From assembly GCA_913045055.1 (NCBI GenBank), contig CAJWPI010000003.1:1-64000 (forward strand): DNA of 64,000 bases. The letters are read 5' to 3'. The notes under the pieces were generated by a model that did no database searches, was not told the origin of the DNA, and saw nothing but the letters and a program-made list of their open reading frames with translations. Within the stretch, counting starts at the first letter, position 1. Each line of letters opens with the position of its first letter. This DNA is from an uncultured Gammaproteobacteria bacterium (GTDB lineage Bacteria; Pseudomonadota; Gammaproteobacteria; Magnimaribacterales; Magnimaribacteraceae). The translations under genes were made by a program, and so were the position numbers. This document shows positions 52,314 through 61,295 of the stretch, in pieces.

Positions 52314-53459
52314 ATGTATTTTGGATTATCAGAAGAACAAGTAAGTCTACAAGAAACAATAAAAAAATACCTAGAGGACCAGGCTCCTTTAGAAGTGATA
52401 AAAGAAATAGCTGCGGGAGATGAGTTAAAAACCATAGAAATACATAAAGGATTATTAGACTTAGGAATCAGCTCTCTTCTAGTACCAGAAGAATTCGGTG
52501 GCTTAGAACTGGACTTACTTTTTGCTGCAGTTGTATCTACTGCTCTAGGATCAGGTACAGCACCAGTCCCTTTTATTGGTGCTTATGTAATGGCTCCATT
52601 AGCCCTCAATCTTGGAGGAAACCGTTCTCAAAAAGAACAATGGTTGCCGAAAATAGCAAGCGGTGAGGTATTAATGGGAATTGCTATATCTGAATTCATA
52701 GGTGCACGTGAAGACTCTGGTATAAACTTTAAAAAAGGCAAAGTAAATGGGAGGGCATTATTTGCAATAGATGCAAAAAATTCTGATGCCTTAATAGTTT
52801 CTAATAAAGCAGGTCAACTTTTCTTAGTACACACAGGTTCATCGGGAATATCGCAAACAGAGTTAATAACTGTAGATAAAACAAGAATATCTACAGAAAT
52901 ATTATTTAAAGATGTTAAGGCTGAAATTTTACCTGAATCAGAAAAGGATCTAGGGATTATCAATAAAGTTATAGACGCTGGGAGAATAATGCTTGCAGCA
53001 GATTCCCTAGGTGCAGCTCAGGTAATGTTAGATAAAGCAATTGCTTATTCCCTAGAAAGGAAACAGTTTGGTAGACAGATAGGGTCATTTCAAGCTGTCA
53101 AACATATGTGTGCTGAAATGGTAGCAGAACTTGAACCTTGTAACGCCATGGTTTGGCATGCTTCACATTGTCAAGAAAATATACCGCATGAAGCGAGACT
53201 TATGGCTTGTCATACCAAGGCACATATATCAGAAGTAAGTCGTGAAGTCTCTAAAACTGCTATTGAAGTGCATGGAGGAATGGGATTTACAGATGAATTG
53301 GGTCTGCATTACTGGTTTAAAAGAATTGGATTAAACAGACAATTACTTGGGTCTCCTGAATTAGTTAGAGAAGAGGCTGCTAAGATTCAAAACTTTGATC
53401 AAGCCTCAGATGATGATAACAAAGGAAATGATGAAGTCGGAAACCCTCTAGTAGTTTAA
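52314..53459 (+). CDS. Acyl-CoA dehydrogenase subunit, pair member 2
   Basis: 381 aa. The middle domain is poor in cofactor motifs (AISEFIGAREDSG instead of TEPxxGSD), while the C-terminal domain carries LERKQFGRQIGSFQAVKH and HGGMGFTDELGLHYWFKR. It therefore complements member 1, and the two likely share FAD sites as alpha2beta2. The tail is unusually acidic (about 365-375). It converges with the amidohydrolase gene (4-bp overlap at the stops). Confidence 0.88.
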   Translation: MYFGLSEEQVSLQETIKKYLEDQAPLEVIKEIAAGDELKTIEIHKGLLDLGISSLLVPEEFGGLELDLLFAAVVSTALGSGTAPVPFIGAYVMAPLALNLGGNRSQKEQWLPKIASGEVLMGIAISEFIGAREDSGINFKKGKVNGRALFAIDAKNSDALIVSNKAGQLFLVHTGSSGISQTELITVDKTRISTEILFKDVKAEILPESEKDLGIINKVIDAGRIMLAADSLGAAQVMLDKAIAYSLERKQFGRQIGSFQAVKHMCAEMVAELEPCNAMVWHASHCQENIPHEARLMACHTKAHISEVSREVSKTAIEVHGGMGFTDELGLHYWFKRIGLNRQLLGSPELVREEAAKIQNFDQASDDDNKGNDEVGNPLVV

Positions 53460-54472
53460 AGACTGTAGACCTTCTTTGCAGTATTAAAAAAGAGGTCTTC
53501 TTTTTCCTTAGTAGAAAATCCTAATGCTATCTTTTTTAAAGCATTCCAAAGTACTGGATAAGAAATAGATTGTTTATCTACAGGAAAATTGCTTTCAAAC
53601 ATACATCTTTCTGTACCGAAAACTTTTATGGTATGTAAATAATAGGCTTTTTGAGCACTTACCAATTCATCAGAAGTTGCAGGCCTGTCAGCTTTGTGCC
53701 AGTCCCACCCATTTATTGGCATAGCCATGCCACCTAATTTAGAATATACGTTTGGGCACTCGGCAAGTTCAGTAATATCTTCTTTCCATTTTTTAAAAAT
53801 ACCCTCCCTTTGTCCCTCATATTTTCCTATACCTAAAGGACCGCCAAAATGATCATGGATGATTACTAAACTTGGGAAGTTTTTAGCTAACTTGGTTAAA
53901 TCCTTAATTTGATTATGATAATGCCATGAGTCAAAAGTTAAGTTTCTTGCCTCTAGTTGCTCTATTCCTTTTTGAAACATGTCGTCCAAATAAATGTGTT
54001 GTATTGGATTTGAATGAGAATTTCTTACTTCCTCACTATCATCCCAACCTCCGGCGTGTCTTATGCCTTTAAATAAACCTTCCCCCTTATCAATATGTGC
54101 TTCTAATACCTCACCAACAGAATCACCTAACATCATATTTGCATGACTAACTATTGCAGAAATTTGAGCTTTAGATGGGTCAGAAATAGATTCTTTAGCA
54201 ACTCCAACAACAAATTCAGTCTCTCCTACGGGTTTAAGAGCTTCAGGTCCCTTATCGTAATACCCTTGTCCACACTCGACAAAAACAGTTTTTACTAGAT
54301 TATGTCCGCTGGATGTATCTTCCCAAAGATCCTTTAATAAGTAATATTGATCTTTTGGAATTCCTTGTGTTCTACCAGGGGCCGGCCATAAATGATGATG
54401 GGGATCTATTATAGGAAAATCTGGATCAATTATTTCTTCTTTAACCTGGTCTAACCATTCCCGATGACTCAT
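53456..54472 (-). CDS. Amidohydrolase family 2 protein
   Basis: 338 aa TIM-barrel metallohydrolase. Metal ligands begin with HHH in IIDPHHHLWP near residue 22, with a His in VIIHDHFGGP and the final FESNFPVD Asp region. The family includes decarboxylases and lactonases acting on dicarboxylic acids or ring lactones. It fits the general catabolic theme but no substrate is assignable. Single-gene transcription unit. Confidence 0.85.
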   Translation of the reverse strand: MSHREWLDQVKEEIIDPDFPIIDPHHHLWPAPGRTQGIPKDQYYLLKDLWEDTSSGHNLVKTVFVECGQGYYDKGPEALKPVGETEFVVGVAKESISDPSKAQISAIVSHANMMLGDSVGEVLEAHIDKGEGLFKGIRHAGGWDDSEEVRNSHSNPIQHIYLDDMFQKGIEQLEARNLTFDSWHYHNQIKDLTKLAKNFPSLVIIHDHFGGPLGIGKYEGQREGIFKKWKEDITELAECPNVYSKLGGMAMPINGWDWHKADRPATSDELVSAQKAYYLHTIKVFGTERCMFESNFPVDKQSISYPVLWNALKKIALGFSTKEKEDLFFNTAKKVYSL

Positions 54473-54534
54473 AATTCTTTCCTCTTATGCTATCTAGACT
54501 AATTATATTAACTAAACTCTGATTTATTAATAAT

Positions 54535-55524
54535 ATGAACAAAAATATTTTAGTTTTTGTTATAAGTTTACCTCTTCTTCTGCTGGCTGATGAAGATCAA
54601 GAAATAAATTCTTTTATTATGGGCTTTGGTTCGTGTTTAGATGAAGAAAAATCTCAAGAAATATGGAAATCCCTAGAAAAAGAAAATTTAGATACTTTCT
54701 TCTTTATGGGAGATAACGTATATGGAGACACTGAGTCTGGAGTGCTCACCAAAATGGAAGATTCGTATAAACAACAAGAAAGGAATTTACCTCCCTGGCT
54801 TAAGAGGCTTAACCCCCTAGCTATTTGGGATGATCATGACTACGGTCTTAATGATGCTGGTAAGGACTACCCTTTCAAGAGAGAATCTCAAGAACTTTTT
54901 TTAAAGTTTTGGAAAATTAATAAAGATGATCCAAGACACCAAAGAGAGGGTATTTATTTTTCTGAAGTAAAAAAATTTAATGATAAAGATATTCTAATAA
55001 TTGGATTAGACACTAGGTACTTCAGATCAAGCTTAGAAGGTAAAAGCAAAAACTATCTTTCAACTAACGACTCTAAGAAAACTATTCTGGGTAACGATCA
55101 ATGGGATTGGTTAACAGAAGAGCTGCACAGAGATGTAGATTTAGTTATTTTAGTGTCTTCCATCCAAATTCTTGCTACTAATCATGGTTTTGAGAAATGG
55201 AATAATTTTCCACATGAGAGACAAAGACTCTTAACTCTAATCAAAAAATCAGATAATAAAGTCGTATTGGTCTCCGGAGATAGGCATAAAGGCGGAATTT
55301 ATAAACAGAATAACCTTTATGAATTAACTTCCTCTTCTCTCAATAAACCTCTTCCTGTTTTCTTTCAAGGTTTCTTTGGAAAAGAAACAGACCCTTTATT
55401 AATTGGTGAAATGCAATATGTTGCAAATTATGGAGTCGTAACAATTGATGAAATGGGTTTATTAAAAATCTTTCTTAAAGATAAAAATGGAAAGATATTA
55501 CAGGCAGTTAAAATAGAGTTGTGA
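54535..55524 (+). CDS. PhoD-like metallophosphatase, exported
   Basis: 329 aa with a signal peptide (about 1-18). The metallophosphatase core shows GFGSCLDEEK, FFFMGDNVYGD, AIWDDHDYGLND, then VVLVSGDRHKGG, the ordered ligands of the PhoD/alkaline phosphatase D group. The Tat-type N-terminal domain of PhoD is absent; the leader is Sec-like. It probably releases phosphate from phosphodiesters. Despite the Pho theme elsewhere I see no Pho box in its upstream 60 bp. Confidence 0.85.
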   Translation: MNKNILVFVISLPLLLLADEDQEINSFIMGFGSCLDEEKSQEIWKSLEKENLDTFFFMGDNVYGDTESGVLTKMEDSYKQQERNLPPWLKRLNPLAIWDDHDYGLNDAGKDYPFKRESQELFLKFWKINKDDPRHQREGIYFSEVKKFNDKDILIIGLDTRYFRSSLEGKSKNYLSTNDSKKTILGNDQWDWLTEELHRDVDLVILVSSIQILATNHGFEKWNNFPHERQRLLTLIKKSDNKVVLVSGDRHKGGIYKQNNLYELTSSSLNKPLPVFFQGFFGKETDPLLIGEMQYVANYGVVTIDEMGLLKIFLKDKNGKILQAVKIEL

Positions 55525-55525
55525 T

Positions 55526-55553
55526 CTAATAAATAAGTTTCTTATTAGTTTTT
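55526..55553 (+). terminator. Weak intrinsic terminator after phoD-like gene
   Basis: CTAATAA (55526-55532) pairs with TTATTAG (55542-55548) and is followed by T5. The stem is almost all A/U, so it may be inefficient. It overlaps the stop of the small convergent gene. Confidence 0.45.
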
Positions 55554-55781
55554 AACTAAATTTTTCCTTTTAGGTGGCTTAGCAATTTGCCATTTTGCTG
55601 GTCTTGAACCTTCTCCTACCCACTCAAAATAATTACAAACTGTCCCTGGATCAACATAATTTGGTTTACTAGTAATAGTTAATTCGTGATCTTTGCAGTG
55701 GTTATCAATTTCTTCAGAAGTATCAGCTACTAGATAGACCTTTCTCCCTTCTCTATCTAATGCGTTTGCAAATTTTGTCAT
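55545..55781 (-). CDS. Hypothetical protein, 78 aa
   Basis: No family recognised. It is polar, without membrane segment or signal peptide, with two Cys (DNHCKDHEL and GTVCNYFEW) and a Lys-rich C-terminus (PPKRKNLVKN). The first half VYLVADTSEEIDNHCKDHELTI could form a small alpha/beta unit. No Shine-Dalgarno is seen. It converges with the PhoD-like gene and lies 43 bp downstream of yjbQ on the same strand. Confidence 0.55.
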   Translation of the reverse strand: MTKFANALDREGRKVYLVADTSEEIDNHCKDHELTITSKPNYVDPGTVCNYFEWVGEGSRPAKWQIAKPPKRKNLVKN

Positions 55782-55824
55782 TAAAAATCTTAGTTATAGT
55801 AGTGTTATTTTAGCTTATAGAGAG

Positions 55825-56232
55825 TTAATCGAATATGGTAGTAACTACTTTTCTTTTAAAATTACCATCTCTGTGCTCAAAAAGAAATACCCCCTGCCAA
55901 GTACCTAGGTCTAGTTTATTATCTTTAACAGGAATTGAGAGAGATGTGTCAGAAAGTAAACTCTTTAAGTGTGCAGGCATATCATCTGGGCCCTCAGTAT
56001 TGTGATTATATTCTGAACCTTCCGGAGCTAGTTTATTAAAAAAATTTAAAATGTCCTTTTGGACATCCATACTAGCATTCTCTTGGATAATTAATGAAGC
56101 CGAAGTGTGTTGAATAAAAAGATTGCAAATTCCAGAAGATAACGTTGAAGAAGAGACTGCTTTTTCTACATCTTTAGTAATTTCATATAAACCCTGGCCG
56201 TTTGTAAAATAAGTAAACTCTTCTCTATACAT
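55825..56232 (-). CDS. yjbQ: YjbQ / UPF0047 family protein
   Basis: 135 aa compact beta-barrel protein of the UPF0047 family. FIQHTSASLIIQENAS and LGTWQGVFLFEHRDG are its conserved strands, with His residues in QHTSAS, HNTEGPDDMPAH and EHRDG. The family has secondary thiamine-phosphate synthase activity; its true role is unsettled. Cotranscribed behind the epimerase gene (6 bp). Confidence 0.9.
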   Translation of the reverse strand: MYREEFTYFTNGQGLYEITKDVEKAVSSSTLSSGICNLFIQHTSASLIIQENASMDVQKDILNFFNKLAPEGSEYNHNTEGPDDMPAHLKSLLSDTSLSIPVKDNKLDLGTWQGVFLFEHRDGNFKRKVVTTIFD

Positions 56233-56238
56233 TTATCT

Positions 56239-57228
56239 TTAAACATTATATTTATCAGATTTGTATGCTCTCAAATTCCCACTCTTCTCAAACCAAAGGT
56301 AGGTCTTTTCCAATCCCTCTTTTATCTTATATTTTGCTTTCCAATCAGAGTTTTGAATTATTTTTGTATTGTCACAAACTAACCTATTAACCTCACTTTC
56401 ATCAGGCCTAATTCTTAACTTTTTTGAGGTAATTTTTATGTTTTTTCCAGAAATATTCGCAATTAATTCAGCTAATTCACCAATAGATATCTCCTCATTC
56501 ATGCCTATATTCGTGACCTCTCCTTTAAAAGAAGCATTTTCACTTATAGTTATAAAACCTCTACAAGTATCTTCTACGAAAGTTAGGTCTCGTGTTGGAG
56601 CTAAGTTTCCCAACTCAATTGTTTTTTTGTTAGAAAGGATTTGTGAGATTATTGTTGGTATAACAGCTCTCAGCGATTGTCGTGGACCGTAGGTATTGAA
56701 GGGTCTAACTATCTTAATGTTTAACCCAAAAGATTTAAAATAACTAATAGCTAATTGGTCAGCTGCTATCTTTGAAGCTGAATATGGCGACTGCCCAACT
56801 AAAGGATGATTTTCATCAATAGGTACATATTGAGCCGAACCATAGGTTTCACTTGTTGAAGTTATCAAGAGATCTTCTGTATTAAGCTTTCTTGCACTTT
56901 CAAGAACATTGTATGTTCCTTCTACATTAGTCCTAATATAAGCAAGAGGTGAGACATAAGAATATGGGATTCCTATTAATGCTGCGAGATGAAACACCAT
57001 TTCTTTTCCTTCCATGGCATTAAACACTGAGTCATAATCCCGAATATCGCCCAATACCACGTCTATCTGGTCTTTAAATTTTGATTCTTCTAACCAACCC
57101 CAATTGTTCTCAATATTGTATCTGTCAAAACATGTTACTTTATTACCAGCATCAACTAACATTTCTGCTAAATGGGAGCCAATGAAACCACAGCCCCCCG
57201 TAATAAGAATTTCTTTATTTCTAATCAA
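56239..57228 (-). CDS. NAD-dependent sugar-nucleotide epimerase/dehydratase, LegB-like
   Basis: Extended SDR, 329 aa: GGCGFIGSHLAE (NAD site), STSETYGSAQ and YSASKIAADQ (Tyr/Lys), NTYGPRQSLRAVIPT and LAPTRDLTFVEDT. This order, including the RAVIPT segment, resembles LegB-type UDP-GlcNAc 4,6-dehydratases more than UDP-glucuronate epimerases. It would act on a UDP-sugar for surface polysaccharide or glycan synthesis. It follows the UDP-glucose dehydrogenase gene by 39 bp, so UDP-glucuronate is an alternative substrate. Confidence 0.82.
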   Translation of the reverse strand: MIRNKEILITGGCGFIGSHLAEMLVDAGNKVTCFDRYNIENNWGWLEESKFKDQIDVVLGDIRDYDSVFNAMEGKEMVFHLAALIGIPYSYVSPLAYIRTNVEGTYNVLESARKLNTEDLLITSTSETYGSAQYVPIDENHPLVGQSPYSASKIAADQLAISYFKSFGLNIKIVRPFNTYGPRQSLRAVIPTIISQILSNKKTIELGNLAPTRDLTFVEDTCRGFITISENASFKGEVTNIGMNEEISIGELAELIANISGKNIKITSKKLRIRPDESEVNRLVCDNTKIIQNSDWKAKYKIKEGLEKTYLWFEKSGNLRAYKSDKYNV

Positions 57229-57267
57229 AATCTTCTCGTTTTAAAGTCTTTCCCATTTTTTACTATA

Positions 57268-58593
57268 TTAGACAGATCTTCCAACACCTTTATATTCAAA
57301 GCCCCTTGTCTGAAGCTCTGATGAATTGAGAATATTTCTTCCATCTAAAATAAGCTTTCTCGTCATGAGCTTGTCTAATTCTTCTAGGTTAGGATTCCAA
57401 AATTCCTTCCATTCGGTACAAATTATAAGACAATCTGATTCTGTTGCAGCTTCCAGGGCTGATTGACAGATTATAAAAGAACTGTTTTTTATTTCATATG
57501 CTTCAGGCTCCTGACTCACAATTGGGTCATACGCTTTAATTTTAGCTCCTTCATCTAATAATCTTTTTATTATTGTTAGTGAGGGAGCTTCTCTTGTGTC
57601 ATTAGTATTAGGTTTAAATGTTAGACCCCAAATTGTAATTGTCTTGTTAGATAAATTATTGTCGAAAAGATCAAGGGCTAAAGAAGACAAAAAATCCTTT
57701 TGAGTTTTATTAACTTCTCTAACTGCCTCTAAAATAGGCAAGTCTGTTCCTTGTAATTGAGCTTGTTGTAGCAATGAATCTATATCTTTAGGGAAGCAAG
57801 ACCCTCCAAAACCACATCCTGCATACAAAAAACTTTCTCCTATCCTGGGGTCTGAGCCCATACCCAATCTAACTTCTTCAATATCTGCTCCAACATTTGT
57901 ACAAAAATGTGAAAGTTGATTCATAAAACTAATTTTAGTAGCTAAAATGGCATTAGAAGCATATTTTGTTAATTCTGATGAAGGTGCTGAAATTACTAGC
58001 ATTCTATCGTTCCGGCGATTGAAATCTTGGTAAATATCCTTTGCAGTCTTTATAACACTTTCTTCATCAGTGCCAAGAATAATTCTATCTGGTTTTAAGA
58101 AATCAGAAACAGCACTGCCTTCCTTCAGAAATTCTGGATTTGAAGCAACAAATACTTGAAAGTCTTTTCCCCTAGCCTGAATACCTGCATTTATTTGTTC
58201 TTCTACTTCAAGAGAAGTACCTACAGGAACAGTAGACTTAATAAATACTGGAATAGAATAATTCAACTCTTCAGCCAGTGTGTTTGCTACATCTATAACA
58301 TATTTTAAATTTGTAGCTCCTGTTCCATCATCAGGAGTGCCGACGCAAATCATTGCAGCTTCAGTTCTATCGAGGCAACTCTTTGGATCAGATGTAAAAC
58401 TTAATTTCTTATTTTTTAATCCAGTTTGCACTAAAGGTTCGAGACCTGGTTCAAATATAGGAATTTTTCCTTCTAACAAAGATTCAATTCTTTTCTTATC
58501 AATATCAACGCAGGTGACCTCATGTCCAACTTCTGCTAGACAAGCACCTGTAACTAGGCCCACGTAGCCAGTTCCAAAGATAGTAAGCCTCAT
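57268..58593 (-). CDS. UDP-glucose 6-dehydrogenase
   Basis: 441 aa. N-terminal NAD domain FGTGYVGLVTGACLAE, the middle-domain GCGFGGSCFPKD with the catalytic Cys, and C-terminal NTNDTREAPSL are all intact. It oxidises UDP-glucose to UDP-glucuronate with two NAD. Placed before a LegB-like dehydratase in a short sugar-nucleotide operon. GDP-mannose and UDP-ManNAc dehydrogenases share the fold but the IFGTGYVGLV start fits the UDP-glucose type. Confidence 0.9.
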   Translation of the reverse strand: MRLTIFGTGYVGLVTGACLAEVGHEVTCVDIDKKRIESLLEGKIPIFEPGLEPLVQTGLKNKKLSFTSDPKSCLDRTEAAMICVGTPDDGTGATNLKYVIDVANTLAEELNYSIPVFIKSTVPVGTSLEVEEQINAGIQARGKDFQVFVASNPEFLKEGSAVSDFLKPDRIILGTDEESVIKTAKDIYQDFNRRNDRMLVISAPSSELTKYASNAILATKISFMNQLSHFCTNVGADIEEVRLGMGSDPRIGESFLYAGCGFGGSCFPKDIDSLLQQAQLQGTDLPILEAVREVNKTQKDFLSSLALDLFDNNLSNKTITIWGLTFKPNTNDTREAPSLTIIKRLLDEGAKIKAYDPIVSQEPEAYEIKNSSFIICQSALEAATESDCLIICTEWKEFWNPNLEELDKLMTRKLILDGRNILNSSELQTRGFEYKGVGRSV

Positions 58594-58698
58594 AAGATCA
58601 GAATTTTAAGCAATCTAGGATATTTAAATAATCTTTAGTGCGCATCCTATCAATAAAATATAAAGAATAAATCTTTATTTTTTCTAAACACATAAATT

Positions 58699-60504
58699 TC
58701 ATTCTAAAGAGAAGGCTAATAAGACATTGCCTGGAATTTGATCATGCCCGCCAAAACCTGAGTTAGTAAAAACCCAATCATCCACTATAACTGGTCCTGC
58801 TGCATCTATTGAACCTCCTTTAGCTTTTGTACTATACGCATTTACAGCTATAAAATCTTTTTTTGTATCAAAAGTCCACACTCGTTTCCCTTGAGTAGTA
58901 TAAGCAAAAAATCTTCCATCTAGGGAACCAGCAAAAATTACATCATTAGTAATTGAAATTGGCGCCGAAAAACCTAAAAGATTCTTTTCATTACATTCCT
59001 CACAGTCTTTTCTAAGTTCAATAGAAGATACCCATAATAAATTTCCAGTTGAAATATCTAAGCTATAAAGTCCAGGTGAAGGTTTCATATCGTATAGCCC
59101 TTCATCTGAAGGAATTTCTCTATCAGATATACCCACAAATAAGGTATTTCCCTTAGTAGCCATTCCCCAATGTACTCCCCCAAGCTTCCCTCCTCGACCT
59201 AATCTTTTTGACCAAATCTTTTGTCCATCCTTTGGATCAAAAGCATAGACCCAACCAGATTTTTGACCAGCTATTACTATTTCCTTGCCTTGATTGTCTT
59301 TTGTATAAATAACAGCTGCACCAAAGTCTAGATCAGGTCCATCTTCTTCTGGGCAGCTGGGATGAAGGGGGATCATACAAGCAAGATTAAAAGCATCTTT
59401 AGGGGTGGTCTGATGGGACCAAATTCTTTTACCTGTATCAAAATCTAAAGCAATAATAGCATCACTAAATTCTGATGCTGGTGATTGAAGACTTTGGGCT
59501 GTTCCAAAAAAGATTTTATTTCCTGAACTATCTATTGTTGGAGTGGACCAAACAGCAGCTCCTGAGGGTGCAAACTTTTTTACCCTCGTAATTAAACGCT
59601 TCCCTATTAACTCAGCTTTAGGCAAAACTCTGTGATTCCATATTAACTCTCCAGTATAAACATCTACTGCTACTACTGCCCCGCTGGTCTTGCAGCATTC
59701 ATGAAAAGGATCAAGAGGCATAACAGTCTCTATTGTAGAAATAGGGATTATTAGTTTAGAGCCATATAAAACAGGTGATCCAGTAGAAAAATTAAATTCT
59801 TCAGAAGGTAAATCGGTTTTCCAGCGAACTGATCCATCTAACAGGTTTAGAGAATAGACCGTTAAATAAGAGTCAATAAAATATAAAAAAGCGTTATTCA
59901 GTTTTACTAGAGGAGAGCTCCTTATGTCTCCTTCAGCTCGATAAGACCAATGAACACAGCCCGTTTTTTTATCAAGGGCATAAATAAACCCGGTAGAGGT
60001 GCCAATGATTAATAAATTTCCTATTACTACCGGTGGAGAGCGAGACTCCAAGCCTTTCACATTAAAAACCCATCTTAGTTTTAAGTTACTTACATTTCTG
60101 CTATCTATATCTGAATCAGGCTGATATCTAGTGTTGGTATTCGTAACTCCCCAACTAGACCAGTGACTCTTGCCTAATACATCTTTTTTCTTTAGATCAA
60201 ACTGGCATTCTTCAAACTGATCATCTACCACAGCTTCACTAATAAAATCTGCAATAAGAAATTGCTCCTCTTGTGTAAGGTGGGCAGATTGTGATTTCAT
60301 TTTTCCCCGTTGCATAACTGCTACTAACCCTTGTTTAGTGTACCAAGACATTGATTCTAGAGATGGTGCTTGTATATTTGGGTCTAAATGACAATTGAGA
60401 CAGTTACTCTCAACTAATTGTTTAGCAGATTCATCTGAAAATACAAATGGGCAAGAGAAAAAACAAAACAGCAAACTCAAAGAGATTCTAAAAAAAGAGT
60501 GCAT
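58699..60504 (-). CDS. Cytochrome-c-fused PQQ dehydrogenase (PVA-dehydrogenase-like)
   Basis: 601 aa from ATG 60502-60504; an earlier in-frame start at 60537 would place extra residues before the signal peptide. The signal peptide (about 1-23) leads to a short haem-c unit with Cys35-L-N-Cys38-His39, then an eight-bladed propeller from SHWSSWGVTNTNTRY onward with repeated W-docking blades (ALDKKTGCVHWSYRA, ALDFDTGKRIWSHQ, AFDPKDGQKIWSK, LDISTGNLLWVS). The layout resembles polyvinyl-alcohol dehydrogenase. It likely oxidises an alcohol in the periplasm and passes electrons to its own haem. It starts 10 bp after the TSUP gene. Confidence 0.86.
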   Translation of the reverse strand: MHSFFRISLSLLFCFFSCPFVFSDESAKQLVESNCLNCHLDPNIQAPSLESMSWYTKQGLVAVMQRGKMKSQSAHLTQEEQFLIADFISEAVVDDQFEECQFDLKKKDVLGKSHWSSWGVTNTNTRYQPDSDIDSRNVSNLKLRWVFNVKGLESRSPPVVIGNLLIIGTSTGFIYALDKKTGCVHWSYRAEGDIRSSPLVKLNNAFLYFIDSYLTVYSLNLLDGSVRWKTDLPSEEFNFSTGSPVLYGSKLIIPISTIETVMPLDPFHECCKTSGAVVAVDVYTGELIWNHRVLPKAELIGKRLITRVKKFAPSGAAVWSTPTIDSSGNKIFFGTAQSLQSPASEFSDAIIALDFDTGKRIWSHQTTPKDAFNLACMIPLHPSCPEEDGPDLDFGAAVIYTKDNQGKEIVIAGQKSGWVYAFDPKDGQKIWSKRLGRGGKLGGVHWGMATKGNTLFVGISDREIPSDEGLYDMKPSPGLYSLDISTGNLLWVSSIELRKDCEECNEKNLLGFSAPISITNDVIFAGSLDGRFFAYTTQGKRVWTFDTKKDFIAVNAYSTKAKGGSIDAAGPVIVDDWVFTNSGFGGHDQIPGNVLLAFSLE

Positions 60505-60514
60505 TATTTGATTG

Positions 60515-61270
60515 CTAATTGATAAATAATAAAACACTTACACTTAAACCAACAAACACTATAAGTATATTTAATTTTTGGGAAGAGACTTTTCGGGCTA
60601 TATAGCTTCCGCTATAACCTCCTAAGACAGAAAAAAACATCATACCTAAAGCTAAAGGCCAGTGTATTAACTCTGCTAAAGAAAAAGCAATAACTGAAAT
60701 GGATGTTAAAAGTAATGAGAATAGAGATTTAAGTGCAAGCATTTGCTTAAGATTTTGATTCCCACTCATTGAAAATATTGCCATTAAAGCAATCCCCAAT
60801 CCTCCATTAAAGTAACCTCCATAACCACTCACAGCAAAAACCCCAACTCGTTCTAGAAATGAGTTTTTTGATGCACTTTCTTTAAACTTAGTTATTCTAG
60901 GTCCTGATATAAAGAGAAAAGTGGCTAGAAGGATTAGAAAAGGAGCTAACTCTCGAAATAATTTGTCTGAAGTATTAATTAACGCATATGAACCAATAAT
61001 AGCCCCTACAACAACTATAGACATTAAGATAGCTAGCTGTCTCTTATTAATTGAATCTAAAGAATTTCTTAACCCGAAAACTGTCCCAAGATACCCTGGT
61101 AAGAGTACTGATGCATTAGTTGCGTTAGCACTTACTGGAGGTAAGCCTACATAGAGCAAAGCTGGTAAAGTAAAGAAGGTGCCACCCCCAGCCAAGGCAT
61201 TTAACAGTCCAGCAAAGAAAGATGCTATTCCTAGAATGATGTATGTTGGTATTGTGAGAACTTCTAGCAT
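60515..61270 (-). CDS. TSUP (TauE/SafE) family membrane transporter
   Basis: 251 aa, about seven to eight helices. LNALAGGGTFFTLPALLYVGLPPVSANATN (given here as the LAGGG and SANATN blocks of the N-terminal half) and SGYGGYFNGGLGIAL in the C-terminal half are the two inverted-repeat signatures of the family. Members export or import sulfite, sulfoacetate and other organic anions. Cotranscribed with the PQQ dehydrogenase gene; it could move an organic acid made or used by it. Confidence 0.87.
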   Translation of the reverse strand: MLEVLTIPTYIILGIASFFAGLLNALAGGGTFFTLPALLYVGLPPVSANATNASVLLPGYLGTVFGLRNSLDSINKRQLAILMSIVVVGAIIGSYALINTSDKLFRELAPFLILLATFLFISGPRITKFKESASKNSFLERVGVFAVSGYGGYFNGGLGIALMAIFSMSGNQNLKQMLALKSLFSLLLTSISVIAFSLAELIHWPLALGMMFFSVLGGYSGSYIARKVSSQKLNILIVFVGLSVSVLLFIN

Positions 61271-61295
61271 AGAAAGAAGTAAAACTGCAAAAAGA

